A stretch of DNA of 64,000 bases from PALSA-612 sp963776375 (GCA_963776375.1 CAVZMF010000005.1:62001-126000), one strand, 5' to 3'. Shown: positions 1 to 9,533, counted from the first letter of the stretch. Translations and numbers: made by a program. Notes: generated from the sequence alone by a model not told the origin.

Positions 1-1604
1 CCAGGCAGCGGCTTCCTCGAAGTCGGCCCCGAGCTCGGTGGCGTGCCGCGGGATGACGGGCGACCGCATCGGCGGCGGCCCGCAGGTTCCGCTGCGCGAG
101 CAGGTTGGTGTAGACGTTGTTGTCGGCGACGGCGCTGTACTCATCGGGGCCGGTGACGCCGTCGATCCGAAAGCGCCCCTGCGGGTCGTGATGGCCGAGA
201 GAGCGCCAGAGACGAGCCGTTTCGATCAGCAGCTCGAGGCCGACCTCGCGCTCGAAGGACTCGTCGCCGGTGGCGGCCTGATAGCGGATGACTGCGTCCG
301 CGATCGCGCCGCCGATATGGAAGGCGGCAGTACCGGCCGGCCAGTAGCCGGAGCATTCCTGGCCGCGGATCGTCCTCCAGGGGAAGACGGCGCCGGACAG
401 CCCGAGCTGGGTCGCCCGCTCGCGGGCGAGATCGAGCGTGGCATGGCGCCAGCGCAAGGCGTCTGCGGCCGCCTGCGGGAGCGCGTACGTCAACACGGGC
501 AGGATGAATCGTTCGGCGTCCCAGAAGGTGTGGCCGTCGTATCCCGGACCGGTGAGCCCCTTCGCCGGAATCGCGCGCTGCTCGGCCCGGGCGCCGGCCT
601 GAAGCGTGTGGAAGAGCGCAAAGCGCACAGCCTGCTGTAACTCGACGTCGCCCTCGAGCTCGACGTCGGCACGGTCCCAGAAATCGTCCAGGTACGCACG
701 CTGACCAGCCAGCAGACCCTCCCAGCCGGTGTGCCGTGCCTCGGCAAGCGCGGCCACCGCCTCGTCGCGCAGCGCTTGGTGCGAGCGCCTGCTCGACCAG
801 GCGTAGGCGATGAACTTCGCGACCACGAGGCGCTGCCCGGGAGCCAGATCAGCCGCGACGGTGACTCGGCCCACGTCCGGCCCGCTCTCCGCGGCGGTGT
901 CGGTGCCATCGGGGCCTTGGACGACGTGGTCCATGCCGGCCGCCATGGCGAGGTTGCTCGCCCGCGTCGAATGAACGAGCACGACCCGTAGGGCATGGTC
1001 GAAGAACTCCCTCGCTTTGCAGTGGCGCCTCCAGCGCCGCCGCCGCACGCGGGTCCGCCGGACGCGCATGTCCGGCCTCGTTCGCGACCAGCTCCGACTG
1101 GACGACGACGCGCAGCGGCTCGTCGAGCGGCTCGATCTCGTACAGAATCGCCGCTACTGCCCGCTGCACGAACGAGACCAGCCGCGTCGAGCAGACACGA
1201 ACGGGAGCCCCGGCAGGCGAGCGCCATTCGGCACGCCGTCGCAACACTCCCGCGCGCAGGTCGAGCTCCCGCTCGTGCGCGATCAACTCCCCGTAGCGCA
1301 CGTCGAACGGCTCATCGTCGACCAGCAGCCGGATGATCTTGCCGTTCGTGGCGTTGACGATCGTCTGCCCCGCCTCCGGATAGCCGTAACCCGGCTCCGC
1401 ATGCGGCAGCTGCCGCATTTCGTAGAACGAGTTCAGGTAGGTGCCCGGCAGCCCGAACGGCTCGCCCTCGTCCAGATTGGCGCGCAGACCGATGTGCCCG
1501 TTCGACAGCGCGAAGATCGACTCCGTCTGCGCGAGTACCTCCAGGTCGAGCCCGGTCTCGCGCACCGACCACGGGTCAACGGAGAAGGCGGGATGCGTGA
1601 TCAC
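1..1604 (-). CDS. Glycoside hydrolase family 65 (kojibiose/trehalose/maltose phosphorylase-like), partial, one frameshift
   Basis: Cytosolic disaccharide phosphorylase or hydrolase that would release beta-glucose-1-phosphate or glucose from an alpha-linked disaccharide. The N-terminus reads as a GH65 N-domain (SIFALSNGHIGLRANLDEG, then GTYLNSFYE). The motif TGPDEYS, decoded near positions 135-155, carries the family's general-acid Glu. The GTG start at 1604 overlaps the TGA of the upstream HAD gene (GTGA), so the two are translationally coupled; a GH65 plus beta-phosphoglucomutase pair is a classic disaccharide catabolic unit. The reading frame breaks once at about 1016-1018, where an extra base in a short A run (coding strand) must be removed; the downstream frame is then clean to the window edge. 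The C-terminus lies outside the window. The exact sugar cannot be told. Confidence 0.9.
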
Positions 1605-2378
1605 GAGCGCTCGAGGAGGTCCGCGAGATCGGAGACGACGACATCGGCGCCGTGGGCCCGCAGCGCCTCCCTCTGTCCGACCCGATCGACACCGACTACA
1701 TAAGCGAACCCTCCGGCCCGCCCAGCGCTGACACCCGCCAGCGCATCCTCGAACACGGCCGCCGCTGCCGGCTGCGCACCGAGCCTGCGAGGCCGCCGCC
1801 AGGAACGTGTCCGGAGCGGGTTTTCCTCTCAGACGCTCCTGCTCGGCGACAGCCCCGTCGACCACGACGTCGAACAGGTCGTCGATGCCGGCCGCCGCCA
1901 GGACGTCGCGACAGTTCTTGCTGGCGGACACGACGGCGCGAGCGAGGCCCGCCTTCCGCACGCACCTCAGATAGCGAACCGAGCCCTCATACGGCTGTAC
2001 GCCACGGCTGGCAATCAACGCCAGCACCAGCTCGTTCTTCCGGTTGCCAAGCCCGTGGACCGTATCCTCGCCGGCCGGGTCGGCCACGTCACCGTCGGGG
2101 ATCGTGATTCCCCGGGCCGCGAGAAACGAGCGCACGCCGTCAGCTCGTGGCCTGCCGTCCACGTATTCGTGGTAGTCGCGGGCGGGATCGAACGGCACGA
2201 ACGGCTCGCCCGTCTGCCTGGAGCGTCGGCGCAGAAACGCGTCGAACATCTCCGTCCAGGCGGCGGCATGGAGCTCGGCCGTCGAGGTGAGCACGCCGTC
2301 GAGATCGAACAGGCACGCCCGCACACCCGACGGCAGACCCAGCTCCACCTCTTCCAGCGAGTGCTCGTCTCTCATCAA
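1601..2378 (-). CDS. HAD-superfamily hydrolase, beta-phosphoglucomutase-like, one frameshift
   Basis: Predicted beta-phosphoglucomutase converting beta-glucose-1-phosphate from the adjacent GH65 enzyme to glucose-6-phosphate. HAD motif I is LFDLDGVL, with the beta-PGM cap following (STAELHAAAW). Motif II is the Ser in VVSASKN, motif III the Lys in RGKPAPDTFL, and motif IV appears after the frameshift as FEDALAGVSAG. The frame shifts by one extra base near 1783-1786; removing it gives a normal C-terminus of about 60 residues ending in a TGA at 1601-1603 that overlaps the GH65 start. Corrected length is about 258 aa, slightly longer than single-domain beta-PGMs. Start chosen at ATG 2378; the next codon is also a near-start, so the first residues are uncertain. 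Confidence 0.85.
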
Positions 2379-2727
2379 GGTGCCTGCAGCCTCTGCCAGC
2401 CCTCGTCGCTATTGCTCCCCTGGGGCCCGTCTCGGGCAGCACACTCGGGTGGGGCTGAGCCCAGTCCTTCCGATCCCCAGCACGCACATCTCCTGCACAT
2501 ACACGGAATGGCACGAAGCGGCACGAGAGGATACCGAGACGGATCTCAGCCTGTCGCGCACCGCTCGGGGCGTGACGATACGGCACGAGCGGACACCAGC
2601 CGGCAGCGACCGTCCTCGGCATGGAGTCGCAGAATCGTTCCTGACGTCGGCGCGGATTTTCCGAAGACTCGATCAGCGCTCGCACCGATGGTGGCAGGAT
2701 GCGCGTGGTCGAAGGTTCTGAGCAGGC
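2379..2727. other. Intergenic region, no gene recognised
   Basis: Divergent spacer between the HAD gene (minus) and the UspA gene (plus). Short open frames here show no family resemblance. It must hold the promoters of both flanking genes, but I could not pick convincing -35/-10 pairs. Confidence 0.5.
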
Positions 2728-3168
2728 ATGATCGAAACGGTGGTCATTGCAGTGGACGGATCCGAGGCGGCGCGCGAGGCTGCCAGGGTCGGCCTTGATC
2801 TTGCCGAAGGCCTGGGAGCGGAAGCTGTTTTCGTGCACGCCAGCGGCTCGCTGGCGCGCCGGGTTTTCGAGTCTGGCGCCGAGGGCGAGGTCATTGCCGC
2901 TCAGCAATGCGATGCGGTGCTCCGCGACGCCGACGAGCTCGCGAGAGCGAGAAACGTGAAGACAAAGTTCGAGGTGTGGCCCGCAGACGGCATTGAGGAC
3001 GTGGCAGGTGTCGTGACGGCGGTCGCAGACGCGCACAAGCCGTCCCTAATCGTCGTCGGATCACGCGGGCGGGGGGCAGTCTCCAGCACGGTGCTCGGAA
3101 GTGTCTCGCGTGCGATCCTGGGGACGACCAAGTTGCCCGTCGTGGTCGTTCAGGCTCGAAGCGGCTGA
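2728..3168 (+). CDS. Universal stress protein (UspA family)
   Basis: Single-domain cytosolic Usp of 146 aa, the usual size. The N-terminal beta strand with conserved Asp (VVIAVDGS) and the C-terminal nucleotide-binding signature G-x2-G-x9-G-S (GSRGRGAVSSTVLGSVSR, near residues 112-129) are intact, indicating the ATP-binding subclass. The final strand VVVVQAR matches the family. It stands alone between the disaccharide genes and the ABC-importer promoter. The role is probably general stress adaptation; no specific partner is implied by context. Confidence 0.93.
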   Translation: MIETVVIAVDGSEAAREAARVGLDLAEGLGAEAVFVHASGSLARRVFESGAEGEVIAAQQCDAVLRDADELARARNVKTKFEVWPADGIEDVAGVVTAVADAHKPSLIVVGSRGRGAVSSTVLGSVSRAILGTTKLPVVVVQARSG

Positions 3169-3232
3169 TTCCCAGATCGAGATCGAGGCGATCGCGGTCG
3201 CCGGCTAGGTCGCGTCTGTCCGCTCTGCCCAC

Positions 3233-3261
3233 TTGACTCTCTGCTGCGACGGGAGTAGGTT
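3233..3261 (+). promoter_or_regulatory. Sigma70-like promoter of the catabolic ABC-importer operon
   Basis: TTGACT at 3233-3238 and TAGGTT at 3256-3261 are separated by exactly 17 bp. The predicted transcription start is near 3268, giving a leader of about 70 nt before the ATG at 3338. This is a prediction from consensus matching only. Confidence 0.55.
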
Positions 3262-3276
3262 CGCCCGGTTGTCCCG

Positions 3277-3306
3277 CGTATGCCGTATACAAACTTGCCG
3301 TATACA
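3277..3306 (+). promoter_or_regulatory. Tandem GTATAC operator, candidate GntR-FCD site
   Basis: Two direct copies of TGCCGTATACA occur at 3281-3291 and 3296-3306, inside a longer first site CGTATGCCGTATAC (3277-3290). They lie just downstream of the predicted transcription start, where a bound repressor would block elongation. A 13/14 match to the long site, in reverse orientation, lies at 21730-21743 ahead of the second hydantoinase-like gene. The palindromic GTATAC core resembles sites of FadR/FCD-type GntR proteins, one of which is encoded in this operon (8844-9533). The regulator assignment is inference. Confidence 0.5.
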
Positions 3307-3337
3307 GCCGCGGGCCCTTTCCAACAAGGGAGGAAGG

Positions 3338-4498
3338 ATGAGCAGCTCACGGCTTCGGTGGGCATCCGTGGCACTCGTGGCCGCGGTCGTCGCCGCGTCG
3401 TTTGCGGCGGCGAGTCTGGCACGGCCCACGGCGCGGACCGCAACCGTCAAGACGCACGCGACGGCCGCGGATATCGCCTACGTGAAGGCCCAGATCGCCA
3501 AAGCGAAGGCGATACCGAAGTTCATCCCACCCGGGCCGGCGTTCGACGCCAAGAAGGTTGCCGGGAAGTCCGTCTTCAACATCCCGATCTCGAGCGCGAT
3601 CCCCTTCGTGCTCACGATCGACCAGGCGATGCAGAAGGTCGCGAAGAGGTTCGGCATCAAGTTCACGGAGTTCCCGACCCAGGGCCAGCCGTCGCAATGG
3701 GTGCAGGGGATCAACCAGGCGATCGCCCAGAAGGTCGACCTGATCGACCTCCAGGCGGCGCCGAACCCCTACTTCCTTCAGCCGCAGCTGAAGCAGGCCA
3801 AGGCCGCCCACATCCCGGTGACGGTCACGCACCTGTTCGACATCCACCAGCCGTTCCCGCCGAACGTCACGGCGCTCGTGCCGATCGACTTCACCACGGC
3901 GGCGCGGTGGGAGGCGGACTGGGCGATCATGAAGACGAACGGGCACGCGGACGTCTTCATCATCAAGTCGGCCGAGGTCGTTCCCAGCAACACGATCGTG
4001 GCCGCGATGCAGGACGAGTTCAAGAAGCACTGCGGCTCGGCCTGCAAGACGAAGGTCGTGAACGTTCCCGTCACCGACTGGGCGACGAAGATCCAGAGCG
4101 AGACCCAGTCCGCACTGACGGCTGACCCGGGCGTCAACTACGTGATCCCCATCTACGACAGCATGTCGCAGTTCGCGGCGCCCGGCATCACGGCGGCGGG
4201 CAAGGCCGGGAAGGTCCACATCGCGACCTTCAACGGCACGCCCTTCGTGATGAAGATGCTGCAGACGGGCAACGTCGTCGACTTCGAGGTCGGCGAGAAT
4301 CTCGACTGGATCGGCTACGGGAACCTGGACCAGGACATGCGCGTCCTGCTCGGGCTGAAGCCTGTGAAGACCGAGCACCTGGCCCTGCGCGCGTTCACCA
4401 AGGACAACATCAACCAGGCGGGCACGCCGCCGCGGGTGAACGTCGGCTACGGAACCGCATACCTGAAGGGCTACAACAAGCTGTGGGCCGGGAAGTAG
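3338..4498 (+). CDS. Sugar-type ABC transporter substrate-binding protein (RbsB/peripla_BP_4-like)
   Basis: Secreted binding protein of 386 aa that delivers a small ligand to the CUT2-type importer encoded next. The start at ATG 3338 is preceded by a strong SD (GGGAGGAAGG). An in-frame upstream extension to 3233 overlaps the predicted promoter and is rejected. Residues 1-32 form a signal peptide (basic start, then ALVAAVVAASFAAASLA). The mature part has the alternating beta/alpha pattern of periplasmic-binding protein type 1 fold (VDLIDLQAAPNPYF, VNYVIPIYDSMSQF). There is no lipobox, so anchoring is unclear. The ligand is not predictable; the operon suggests an amide, ureide or nucleoside rather than a simple sugar. 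Confidence 0.88.
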   Translation: MSSSRLRWASVALVAAVVAASFAAASLARPTARTATVKTHATAADIAYVKAQIAKAKAIPKFIPPGPAFDAKKVAGKSVFNIPISSAIPFVLTIDQAMQKVAKRFGIKFTEFPTQGQPSQWVQGINQAIAQKVDLIDLQAAPNPYFLQPQLKQAKAAHIPVTVTHLFDIHQPFPPNVTALVPIDFTTAARWEADWAIMKTNGHADVFIIKSAEVVPSNTIVAAMQDEFKKHCGSACKTKVVNVPVTDWATKIQSETQSALTADPGVNYVIPIYDSMSQFAAPGITAAGKAGKVHIATFNGTPFVMKMLQTGNVVDFEVGENLDWIGYGNLDQDMRVLLGLKPVKTEHLALRAFTKDNINQAGTPPRVNVGYGTAYLKGYNKLWAGK

Positions 4499-6088
4499 AT
4501 GAAAGGCTCTTCGCCTGAGAACCGCGTTCCGATCCTCTCGGTCCGTGGGCTGTCGAAGAGCTTCGGAGGAGCGCGTGCGCTCGACGACGTGAGTCTGACC
4601 GTTCTCCCCGGGGAGGTCCACGGCCTCCTCGGGGAGAACGGCTCCGGGAAATCGACGCTGATCAAGATCCTCGCCGGCTACCACGCCCCGGACGACGGCG
4701 AGCTCGGGGTGCGTGGGAAGCCCGTGAAGCTCCCGCTCCATCCGGGCCAGTTCAGGGAGCTCGGCATGAGCTTCGTGCACCAGGACCTCGGCCTCATCCC
4801 GTCGGTCAGCGTCGTCGAGAACCTGCTGGTCGGAGAGCTCGCCGGCTCCAAAGACCGCTGGGGCATCCGCTGGTCGCGCGAGCGTGCCAGGGCGCGGGCG
4901 ATCTTCGCCCGCTACGGCGTTCCCCTCGATCCGAGGGCGCGTGTGGGCGACCTGTCACCCGTGGCGCGGGCGCTGCTCGCGATCGTCCGTGCGGTCGAGA
5001 GCATGCGGCAGGTCGCGGACGACCGCGACATCGGCGGCCTTCTGATCCTCGATGAGCCGACGGTGTTCCTGCCCAAAACCGGCGCCGACCAGCTGTTCGA
5101 CCTGATCCGCGAGATCGTCGCGACGGGGAGCAGCGTTCTCTTCGTCTCGCACGACCTCGACGAGGTGAGACAGATCACCGATCGCGTGACCGTCCTCCGG
5201 GACGGCCACGTCGTGAACACGGTCGTGACCGCGGGCGTGAACGAGGCGCAGCTGGTCGAGATGATCATCGGCCGCAGGCTCGCCGCGCTGACGTCCGAGC
5301 ATCACGACCTGACCGGCAAGAAGGTCGACGTCAGCGTCCGCAACCTCTCGGGCGGCAGTCTCGACGGACTCTCCTTCGAACTCCACCGCGGCGAGGTGCT
5401 CGGGCTGACCGGGCTCGTGGGCTCCGGGTTCGAGGTGGTGCCGTACCTCCTGTTCGGCGCCTGGAAGTGCACGGACGGCCGGCTCCAGATCGAGCAGACC
5501 GACCACGATCTGAAAGCGATGACGCCGGCGAAGGCGGGGAGGATCGGGATGGCTCTACTGCCTGCCGACCGGCAGCGCGACGGGAGTATCGGCTCCCTCC
5601 CGGTAACCGACAACGTGACGATGCAGGCGCTCGACGAGCACTTCAAGAATCTCCGCCTCGACCGCAGAGCCATGAGGACCGAGGCCGCCGAGCTCGGGCG
5701 CACCTTCGACGTCCGTCCGAACGACCCGCGGATGCTCTACTCGGCGCTGTCGGGCGGCAACCAGCAGAAGGCCCTGCTCGCAAAGTGGCTGCGGGGGAAG
5801 CCGCGGCTCCTGCTCCTGCACGAGCCGACCCAGGGCGTCGACGTCGGTGCCCGGCAACAGATCTTCGCGATGATGGGCGACGCGGCCGAACAGGGGGCGT
5901 CGGTCATCTGCGCGAGCGCGGACTACGAGCAGCTGGCCGCGGTCTGCGACCGCGTCCTCATCTTCGCGCGCGGGCGGATCGTCCAGCAGCTCGTCGGGCA
6001 CCAGGTGACGAAGGAGCGGATCACCGAGCAGTGCTACAACAGCCAGGCGATCCCGGAGTCGATCGCCCTCGCCGAGGCGGCGCACTGA
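4499..6088 (+). CDS. ABC transporter ATP-binding protein, duplicated CUT2 type (RbsA/MglA-like)
   Basis: Peripheral ATPase of 529 aa with two fused nucleotide-binding domains. NBD1 has an intact Walker A (GENGSGKST, about residue 43) and Walker B (LLILDEPT) but a degenerate signature (DLSPVARALLA). NBD2 has a degenerate Walker A (GLVGSGFE), an intact signature (LSGGNQQK) and a Walker B in which the Asp is replaced by His (LLLLHEPTQGVDVG). In a head-to-tail dimer this leaves one competent ATP site (NBD1 Walker motifs with the NBD2 signature), as is typical for CUT2 importers. The ATG follows the stop of the binding-protein gene directly (TAGATG). Confidence 0.93.
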   Translation: MKGSSPENRVPILSVRGLSKSFGGARALDDVSLTVLPGEVHGLLGENGSGKSTLIKILAGYHAPDDGELGVRGKPVKLPLHPGQFRELGMSFVHQDLGLIPSVSVVENLLVGELAGSKDRWGIRWSRERARARAIFARYGVPLDPRARVGDLSPVARALLAIVRAVESMRQVADDRDIGGLLILDEPTVFLPKTGADQLFDLIREIVATGSSVLFVSHDLDEVRQITDRVTVLRDGHVVNTVVTAGVNEAQLVEMIIGRRLAALTSEHHDLTGKKVDVSVRNLSGGSLDGLSFELHRGEVLGLTGLVGSGFEVVPYLLFGAWKCTDGRLQIEQTDHDLKAMTPAKAGRIGMALLPADRQRDGSIGSLPVTDNVTMQALDEHFKNLRLDRRAMRTEAAELGRTFDVRPNDPRMLYSALSGGNQQKALLAKWLRGKPRLLLLHEPTQGVDVGARQQIFAMMGDAAEQGASVICASADYEQLAAVCDRVLIFARGRIVQQLVGHQVTKERITEQCYNSQAIPESIALAEAAH

Positions 6089-7125
6089 TGGCGCAGCACG
6101 ACGAACCGGTCGATCTCGTGGAACCTGCTCCTGCTGCTCCCGCCCGCTCGAAGGTGCGGGTCGACCTCCCGGATCTCGGCGAGCGCTACGCGCTGCCGCT
6201 CGTCTGGGGCATCACCTGCCTGATCTTCACCATCCTCAGGCCCGACACCTTCCCGACCACCGAGAACTTCTCCACGATCTTCGGCACGCAGGCGGTGCTC
6301 GTCGTGCTCACGCTCGGCCTGCTGGTCCCGTTGACTGCCGGCGACTACGACCTCTCGGTCGCGTACACGCTCACGTTCTCGGCGATGGTGCTGGCGATCC
6401 TGAACGTCAACTACCACTGGTCGATCTACTGGGCGATCCTGGCCGCCCTTGGGGTCGGCGCCGGCGTCGGGTTCGTCAACGGCGCGATCGTCGTCATCTT
6501 CGCGATCGATCCGTTCATCGTCACCTTGGGAACGGGCACGTTCATCGGCGGCATCGTGCTCTGGATCAGTGCTTCGCAGACGATCAGCGGCATCTCGACG
6601 AAGCTCGTGAACCCGGTCGTCGCCGATCGCTTCCTCGGAATCCCGCTCGAGTTCTACTACGGCCTCGGGCTCTGCTTCTTCCTCTGGTACGTCTTCGAGT
6701 ACACCCCGCTCGGGCGGCGCCTCCTCTTCGTCGGCCGCGGGCGCAGCGTCTCCCGCCTGAGCGGCATCCGGGTCAACCGCCTCCGCTGGGGCGCGCTCGT
6801 CGCATCCGGGACTATCAGCGCCGGCGCCGGTGTGCTCTACGCCGGGACGACCGGGGCCGCCGACCCGACGTCCGGCATCAGCTTCCTGCTGCCCGCGTAT
6901 GCAGCGGCGTTCCTGGGCGGTACGACGTTGACGCCGGGGCGATTCAACCCCTGGGGCGCCTTCATCGCCGCGTACTTCCTGCAGACGGGCATCGTGGGCT
7001 TCCAGCTACTGGGCGTCGAGAGCTACGTCCAGCAGCTGTTCTACGGCGGCGCCCTCGTGATCGCGGTCATCGTCTCACAGCTCGCTCGGCGGCGGCAGGC
7101 GTACGAGGCGGGGGCGTCCGGGTGA
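6088..7125 (+). CDS. ABC transporter permease (RbsC-like, BPD_transp_2)
   Basis: Integral membrane subunit of 345 aa starting at ATG 6088, whose A overlaps the TGA of the ATPase gene (TGATG). About 8-10 hydrophobic segments are visible after a hydrophilic N-terminus of about 35 residues. The family loop with the ATPase-contact helix is seen around TPLGRRLLFVGRGRSVSRLSG, matching the RbsC pattern of 'lGR..yavGgN...ArlsGi'. It completes the importer with the two upstream genes. The ligand is unknown. Confidence 0.92.
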   Translation: MAQHDEPVDLVEPAPAAPARSKVRVDLPDLGERYALPLVWGITCLIFTILRPDTFPTTENFSTIFGTQAVLVVLTLGLLVPLTAGDYDLSVAYTLTFSAMVLAILNVNYHWSIYWAILAALGVGAGVGFVNGAIVVIFAIDPFIVTLGTGTFIGGIVLWISASQTISGISTKLVNPVVADRFLGIPLEFYYGLGLCFFLWYVFEYTPLGRRLLFVGRGRSVSRLSGIRVNRLRWGALVASGTISAGAGVLYAGTTGAADPTSGISFLLPAYAAAFLGGTTLTPGRFNPWGAFIAAYFLQTGIVGFQLLGVESYVQQLFYGGALVIAVIVSQLARRRQAYEAGASG

Positions 7126-7367
7126 GCCAGGTCGCAGACGCCGTCCTTCGCGGCGGGCACGTGGAACTCCCGCGCGGCTTCAGGGTCCCCTATGAGCCGT
7201 TCCTGGGGACGATCGCGACCTCCCCCGAGATCGAGGCGATCGCGACGCTTGCCTACCAGCTGATCACCCATGCGGGCCGGCTGCGCGTCGGGAACATGGT
7301 CGATCCGCAGTACTCGGTCGTCGCAAAGATCGAGCGACGCTACCTCCCAGAACGAAAGGACGAATGA
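7122..7367 (+). CDS. Small conserved-looking protein of unknown function (81 aa)
   Basis: The GTG start overlaps the permease stop (GTGA) and its own stop overlaps the hydantoinase start, so it is sandwiched by translational coupling and is very likely expressed. The protein is soluble, mixed alpha/beta, with acidic and basic patches and no Cys pairs, signal peptide or TM segment. I do not recognise a family. Its position between importer and hydantoinase suggests an accessory role in that step, but nothing in the sequence shows a function. Confidence 0.6.
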   Translation: MSQVADAVLRGGHVELPRGFRVPYEPFLGTIATSPEIEAIATLAYQLITHAGRLRVGNMVDPQYSVVAKIERRYLPERKDE

Positions 7368-8851
7368 TGTTCGACCTCCTCGTCACCGGCGGCACGGTGG
7401 TGACGGCGACTCTCGACGAGCCGATGGACGTGGCCGTCCAGGGCGAGCGGATCGCCGCGCTCGGTGCCCCCGGCTCGTTCGGGTCCGACGCCCACAAGGT
7501 CGTCGATGCGACCGGTTGCCTCGTGCTCCCGGGCGGCGTCGACCCGCACTGCCACTACCGGCTGGAATTCGAGGGCATTCTCACCACCGAGGGCCAGGAG
7601 TACTCGTCCGCGGCCGCTTACGGCGGCACGACGACCATCATCGACTTCGCCGACCAGCTCCCTCCGAAGGGGCTCGTCGAGCGGGTCGAGGAGAAGAAGG
7701 CCGAGGCGGCCGGCAGCATGGCCGTCGACTACGGCCTCCACGCCATCCTCTGCAAGAACATCAGCTTCGAGGTGCTGGAGGAGATCGGCGACGTTATCCG
7801 CGGCGGGATCCCGACGATCAAGACCTTCATGACCTACGGGTACATGTCGGACGACGGGCAGCGCTACGGCGCCATGCTCGAGGTGGCGGAGCACGGGGGC
7901 ATGAGCGTCGTGCACGCGGAGGACGACGCGATCGCCAACTGGCTGACCGCGAAGTACGTCCGAGAAGGAAAGACGCACGGCGCCTACATCTCCGAGACGC
8001 GCGGCCCGCTGGTCGAGGAAGCGGCCGTGAGGAGGGCGATGCTCCTGGCCGAACGTGCGGGCTCGCCGCTCTATGTCCTGCACATGGCGGCCGGGACGGC
8101 CGTCGACGCGCTCGCCGAGAGCCGTGCCCGGGGACTCCCCTTCTACGGCGAGACGATCGCCGCCTACCTCTCCTTCACGAACGAGGACCTCTGGGACGAG
8201 ACGCCGATCGAGGTGAACGGAAAGACGTACGAGGGGCGCGGCCTGCTCCACAACAACTTCCCCACGGTCAAGTTCGAGGAGGACCGGGAGGCGCTCTGGC
8301 GCGCGATCGCCGACGACAGCCTGCAGGTCGTGAGCACTGATCACTGCCTGGTCAGCGCGCAGGACCGGTTCGAGATCATGGGGACGACCGTTCAGGCGAT
8401 GCAGGGCGGCCAGGCTGCCGTCGAGCTGCGGCTCCCGGTGCTCTTCCACCTGGGCGTGCAGCAGGGGCGGATCGGCCTGAATCGCTTCGTCGAGCTCGTC
8501 TCGACCAACCCCGCGAAGATCATGGGCCTCTATCCGCGCAAGGGCGATCTCGCAGTCGGCGCGGACGCCGACATCGCGCTCCTCGACCCGAATCGTCGCT
8601 GGACGGTGCGCATGGAGGACCTGCACATGACGCCGGGCTACAACAGCTGGGACGGCTGGGAGCTCGAGGGCAAGGTCGTTACCACGATCCTCCGGGGATC
8701 GGTGATCGTCGAGAACGAGACGTTCGTCGGCTCGAAGACCGGGGGCCAGTTCGTCCCGAGGACGCTGCTCCCCGAGATCGTCTCTCGTCCGCCCGACCCG
8801 CGGGCAACGCGGCAGCTCCCGGCCGAGAGCCCTGCCCTCGCAGATGCTTGA
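7364..8851 (+). CDS. Dihydropyrimidinase / D-hydantoinase family amidohydrolase
   Basis: Cytosolic binuclear metal amidohydrolase of 495 aa that opens a cyclic ureide or imide ring (hydantoin, dihydropyrimidine or similar) to an N-carbamoyl or half-amide product. Metal ligands are in place: HxH in GGVDPHCHYR (about residue 60), the carbamylated Lys in GIPTIKTFMTYG, His in VVHAEDD and in YVLHMAAG, and Asp in VVSTDHC. The C-terminal tail is extended as in this family. An ATGATG at 7364 gives two adjacent start options after AAAGGA. It is encoded immediately after the importer, so the transported compound is probably its substrate or a precursor. Confidence 0.93.
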   Translation: MMFDLLVTGGTVVTATLDEPMDVAVQGERIAALGAPGSFGSDAHKVVDATGCLVLPGGVDPHCHYRLEFEGILTTEGQEYSSAAAYGGTTTIIDFADQLPPKGLVERVEEKKAEAAGSMAVDYGLHAILCKNISFEVLEEIGDVIRGGIPTIKTFMTYGYMSDDGQRYGAMLEVAEHGGMSVVHAEDDAIANWLTAKYVREGKTHGAYISETRGPLVEEAAVRRAMLLAERAGSPLYVLHMAAGTAVDALAESRARGLPFYGETIAAYLSFTNEDLWDETPIEVNGKTYEGRGLLHNNFPTVKFEEDREALWRAIADDSLQVVSTDHCLVSAQDRFEIMGTTVQAMQGGQAAVELRLPVLFHLGVQQGRIGLNRFVELVSTNPAKIMGLYPRKGDLAVGADADIALLDPNRRWTVRMEDLHMTPGYNSWDGWELEGKVVTTILRGSVIVENETFVGSKTGGQFVPRTLLPEIVSRPPDPRATRQLPAESPALADA

Positions 8852-9533
8852 GCCGCTCCCCGGACGCAAGTCGGCCACCCGTGAGGTCTACCTCCGGCTG
8901 CGCGACGCCATCGTCTCCGGGGCGCTTGCGCCCGACATGCGTCTGTACGAGCAGCGCCTGGCGGCCGACCTGGGGGTCAGCCGAACGCCTGTGCGCGAGG
9001 CCCTAGCAATGCTGGACGCCGAGGAGCTCGTCGTCTCGGAGAACAACCGCGGCACGGTCGTGCGGTGGATCAGCCCCGAGGAGGTGCGGGAGACCTACGA
9101 GGTGCGCGCCGTGGTAGAGGGCTACGCGGCTCGGCTCGCCGCCGGGCGCATCACCCGCGGCCAGCTCGCCGACCTGAGGGCGCTCGACGAGCAGATGAAG
9201 CAGTCGATCAGCGGACGCGGGATGCCGCCGGAGGAGCAGGTGGGCGAGCTGGGAAGGCTGAACGCCGACTTCCACCAGGTCGTCGCGACCGCGGCCGGCA
9301 ACCGTGTCCTCGGGCGCACCGTCGGGTTCCTGCTCAAAACGCCCCTCTATGCGCGTGCCTACCACGCCTACGCCGACCTGAGCAAGCGCGCATCGATCTC
9401 GGACCACGGACGGATGATCGAGCTACTCGCCACGGGCGACGCCGATGAGTGCGAGCAGTTCTGGCGGGAGCACCTCTACCGAGGGCGCGACTACATGATC
9501 GAGCACCTGAACGCCTGGAAGGCGGATCGATGA
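8844..9533 (+). CDS. GntR-family transcriptional regulator, FCD subfamily
   Basis: DNA-binding repressor of 229 aa. The N-terminal winged helix-turn-helix (REVYLRLRDAIVSG, then LAADLGVSRTPVREALAML) is the GntR signature. The C-terminal all-helical FCD ligand-binding domain (about residues 80-220) contains FHQVVATAAGN and Asp/His residues typical of metal-assisted carboxylate binding. It overlaps the hydantoinase gene by 8 bp, so it is co-transcribed with the pathway it probably controls. The tandem GTATAC site at 3277-3306 is the most likely target. Confidence 0.92.
   Translation: MLEPLPGRKSATREVYLRLRDAIVSGALAPDMRLYEQRLAADLGVSRTPVREALAMLDAEELVVSENNRGTVVRWISPEEVRETYEVRAVVEGYAARLAAGRITRGQLADLRALDEQMKQSISGRGMPPEEQVGELGRLNADFHQVVATAAGNRVLGRTVGFLLKTPLYARAYHAYADLSKRASISDHGRMIELLATGDADECEQFWREHLYRGRDYMIEHLNAWKADR

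Noticed and set aside
1601..2378. HAD-GH65 fusion protein suggested by a frame open from 2378 to 849
   Set aside because: Joined only through the inserted base near 1785; corrected frame gives a separate HAD stop overlapping the GH65 start.
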